Shown here piece after piece: positions 63,302 through 64,000 of a DNA stretch of 64,000 nt. Where the stretch lies: assembly GCA_024401995.1 (NCBI GenBank), contig JAKSJZ010000002.1, forward strand, positions 1 through 64,000. Reading direction: 5' to 3'. Numbering within the stretch: position 1 is the first letter of the stretch; each line of letters begins with the position of its first letter. The notes below the pieces were generated by a model. That model was given only the letters and a program-made list of their open reading frames with translations. It was not told where the DNA came from and made no database searches. The translations under genes and the position numbers were made by a program. This DNA comes from Bacteroidales bacterium (lineage in GTDB: Bacteria; Bacteroidota; Bacteroidia; Bacteroidales; UBA932).

Positions 63302-64000
63302 CTAGAAGAGTGCTTTTTTAACCCTGACAAATCGGGTTTTGCCGCGAAAGTCTTTGACCAGCTCAACTTCTCCGAACCCGGCAGCAGAGAACAATTCTGC
63401 CGCTTCCGGTCCTAGAGACTCGTTTATTTCTATTATGCCGAATCCTCCCGGTCGCAAAGCCGCGTTAACAATTCGGGCCGCGGCTCTGTGGAAGACAAGG
63501 GGATCGGAGTCCGGCACGAACAACGCCTGCTCCGGCCCGAACTCCACCACGCTCCGTCTCCTCGCCGCTCCCTCGCTTCCAAGAACATAGGGCGGGTTGC
63601 AGGTAATGACGTCGAAGTCCCCTCCGTAACTCTCTTCGGACAGGATGTCGCCCTTTCGGAATTCGGGCCTGTTTCCTTCCAGGGGTTGAGCCGCCGCAAC
63701 GGTCAGGGCCGCCTCGGAGATGTCAACTCCGACGACAGCGGAGTCCCTTGCTCCCAGCGCAAGCGTCCAGGCTATGCATCCCGATCCGGTACATAAGTCC
63801 AGGGCGGAGCCTCCGCGCGGGAGTTCGGCCAGCGCGTATTGCGCGAGTTCTTCTGTTTCCGGTCTTGGAATCAGGACTCCGGGCCCGACCTTGAAACGCC
63901 TTCCGCAGAACCAGGCGGCACCGGTCACATATTGGACGGGCTCCCCGGAACACAATCTGCATACGTCGGATTCCAGAACGGAAAGTGTATCCCCGTCAAT
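63302..64000 (-). CDS. prmC: Peptide chain release factor N5-glutamine methyltransferase (5' end outside window)
   Basis: The C-terminal 232 residues are visible; the frame stays open to the right edge. The N-terminal helical end with GEPVQYVTG leads into the SAM-binding core: PGVLIPRPETEEL, LDLCTGSGCIAWTLA and the catalytic NPPY in ITCNPPYVLGSEG. The enzyme methylates the GGQ glutamine of release factors. A TTG at 63955 should not be taken as the start, since homologous-looking sequence continues upstream. Confidence 0.93.
   Translation of the reverse strand: MDGDTLSVLESDVCRLCSGEPVQYVTGAAWFCGRRFKVGPGVLIPRPETEELAQYALAELPRGGSALDLCTGSGCIAWTLALGARDSAVVGVDISEAALTVAAAQPLEGNRPEFRKGDILSEESYGGDFDVITCNPPYVLGSEGAARRRSVVEFGPEQALFVPDSDPLVFHRAAARIVNAALRPGGFGIIEINESLGPEAAELFSAAGFGEVELVKDFRGKTRFVRVKKALF

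Noticed and set aside
1..64000. tRNA or rRNA genes, CRISPR arrays, insertion sequences, phage genes
   Set aside because: No clover-leaf or rRNA signatures, no regularly spaced repeats and no transposase or integrase motifs were seen; intergenic gaps are nearly all under 160 bp.

Overview
The window looks like a chromosomal segment from a GC-rich member of the Bacteroidales. The evidence is a SusC/SusD/surface glycan-binding trio, TAnnTTTG-type -7 promoter elements, many lipoproteins and outer-membrane proteins, a DUF6175 protein, a DUF3109 protein and an N-domain-less ClpB. G/C-ending codons dominate throughout, which would fit an Alistipes/Rikenellaceae-like gut organism better than a classical Bacteroides. 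That placement is inference; no rRNA, tRNA, transposase or CRISPR array is present to anchor it.

Layout. (1) 1-2750: the tail of an unidentified gene, then a lipoprotein with two BIG2 domains and a C-terminal FISUMP/C-type-lectin-like domain. Its last 56 codons look like the variable region of a diversity-generating retroelement (DGR) target, and a 12-bp dyad lies 3 bp past the stop. The following non-coding stretch holds further hairpins and a 35-codon stub of a possible DGR accessory gene. No reverse transcriptase or template repeat is in the window. (2) 2751-7633: a carbohydrate operon encoding an SGNH hydrolase-DUF1573 fusion, a GH3 glycosidase, a rhamnose-mutarotase-family protein and a metallophosphoesterase lipoprotein. 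(3) 7788-13452: acyl-ACP/CoA synthetase, acyl carrier protein and PlsC-type acyltransferase, all overlapping or nearly so, coupled to a GH106-like rhamnosidase. (4) 13508-17785: an EF-hand-like membrane protein and, convergent to it, a short ClpB. (5) 17885-27289: an M13 peptidase facing a minus-strand operon xylB-xylA-xylE-fucI-fucP for xylose and fucose (or D-arabinose).

(6) 27322-32806: the rod-shape operon mreB-mreC-mreD-mrdA-rodA on the minus strand, divergent from ispD through a palindromic promoter; topA converges on ispD. (7) 36014-43866: a plus-strand envelope operon with PBP1A, an alpha/beta hydrolase, a membrane-anchored MurF-like ligase, Ddl, a tRNA-dihydrouridine synthase and LpxK. 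(8) 43856-48580 (minus): aminopeptidase P, a DUF3109 protein and an M16-like protein without the zinc motif. (9) 48701-56215: seven consecutive exported proteins of unknown role (two paralogues around a beta-barrel, DUF6175, two further secreted proteins, a TPR protein), translationally coupled to a U32 RNA-hydroxylase-type enzyme. (10) 56295-62009: a short SusC, a SusD and a DUF4960-type surface protein. (11) 62061-64000: a minus-strand lipoprotein and the 3' part of prmC.

Regions 6 and 7 build and shape the cell wall and lipid A; regions 2, 5 and 10 capture and catabolise plant or host glycans. The two parts most likely to hold undescribed biology are the DGR-like surface lipoprotein (region 1) and the exported seven-gene operon (region 9). 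All calls come from reading motifs and gene order; no database search was made.
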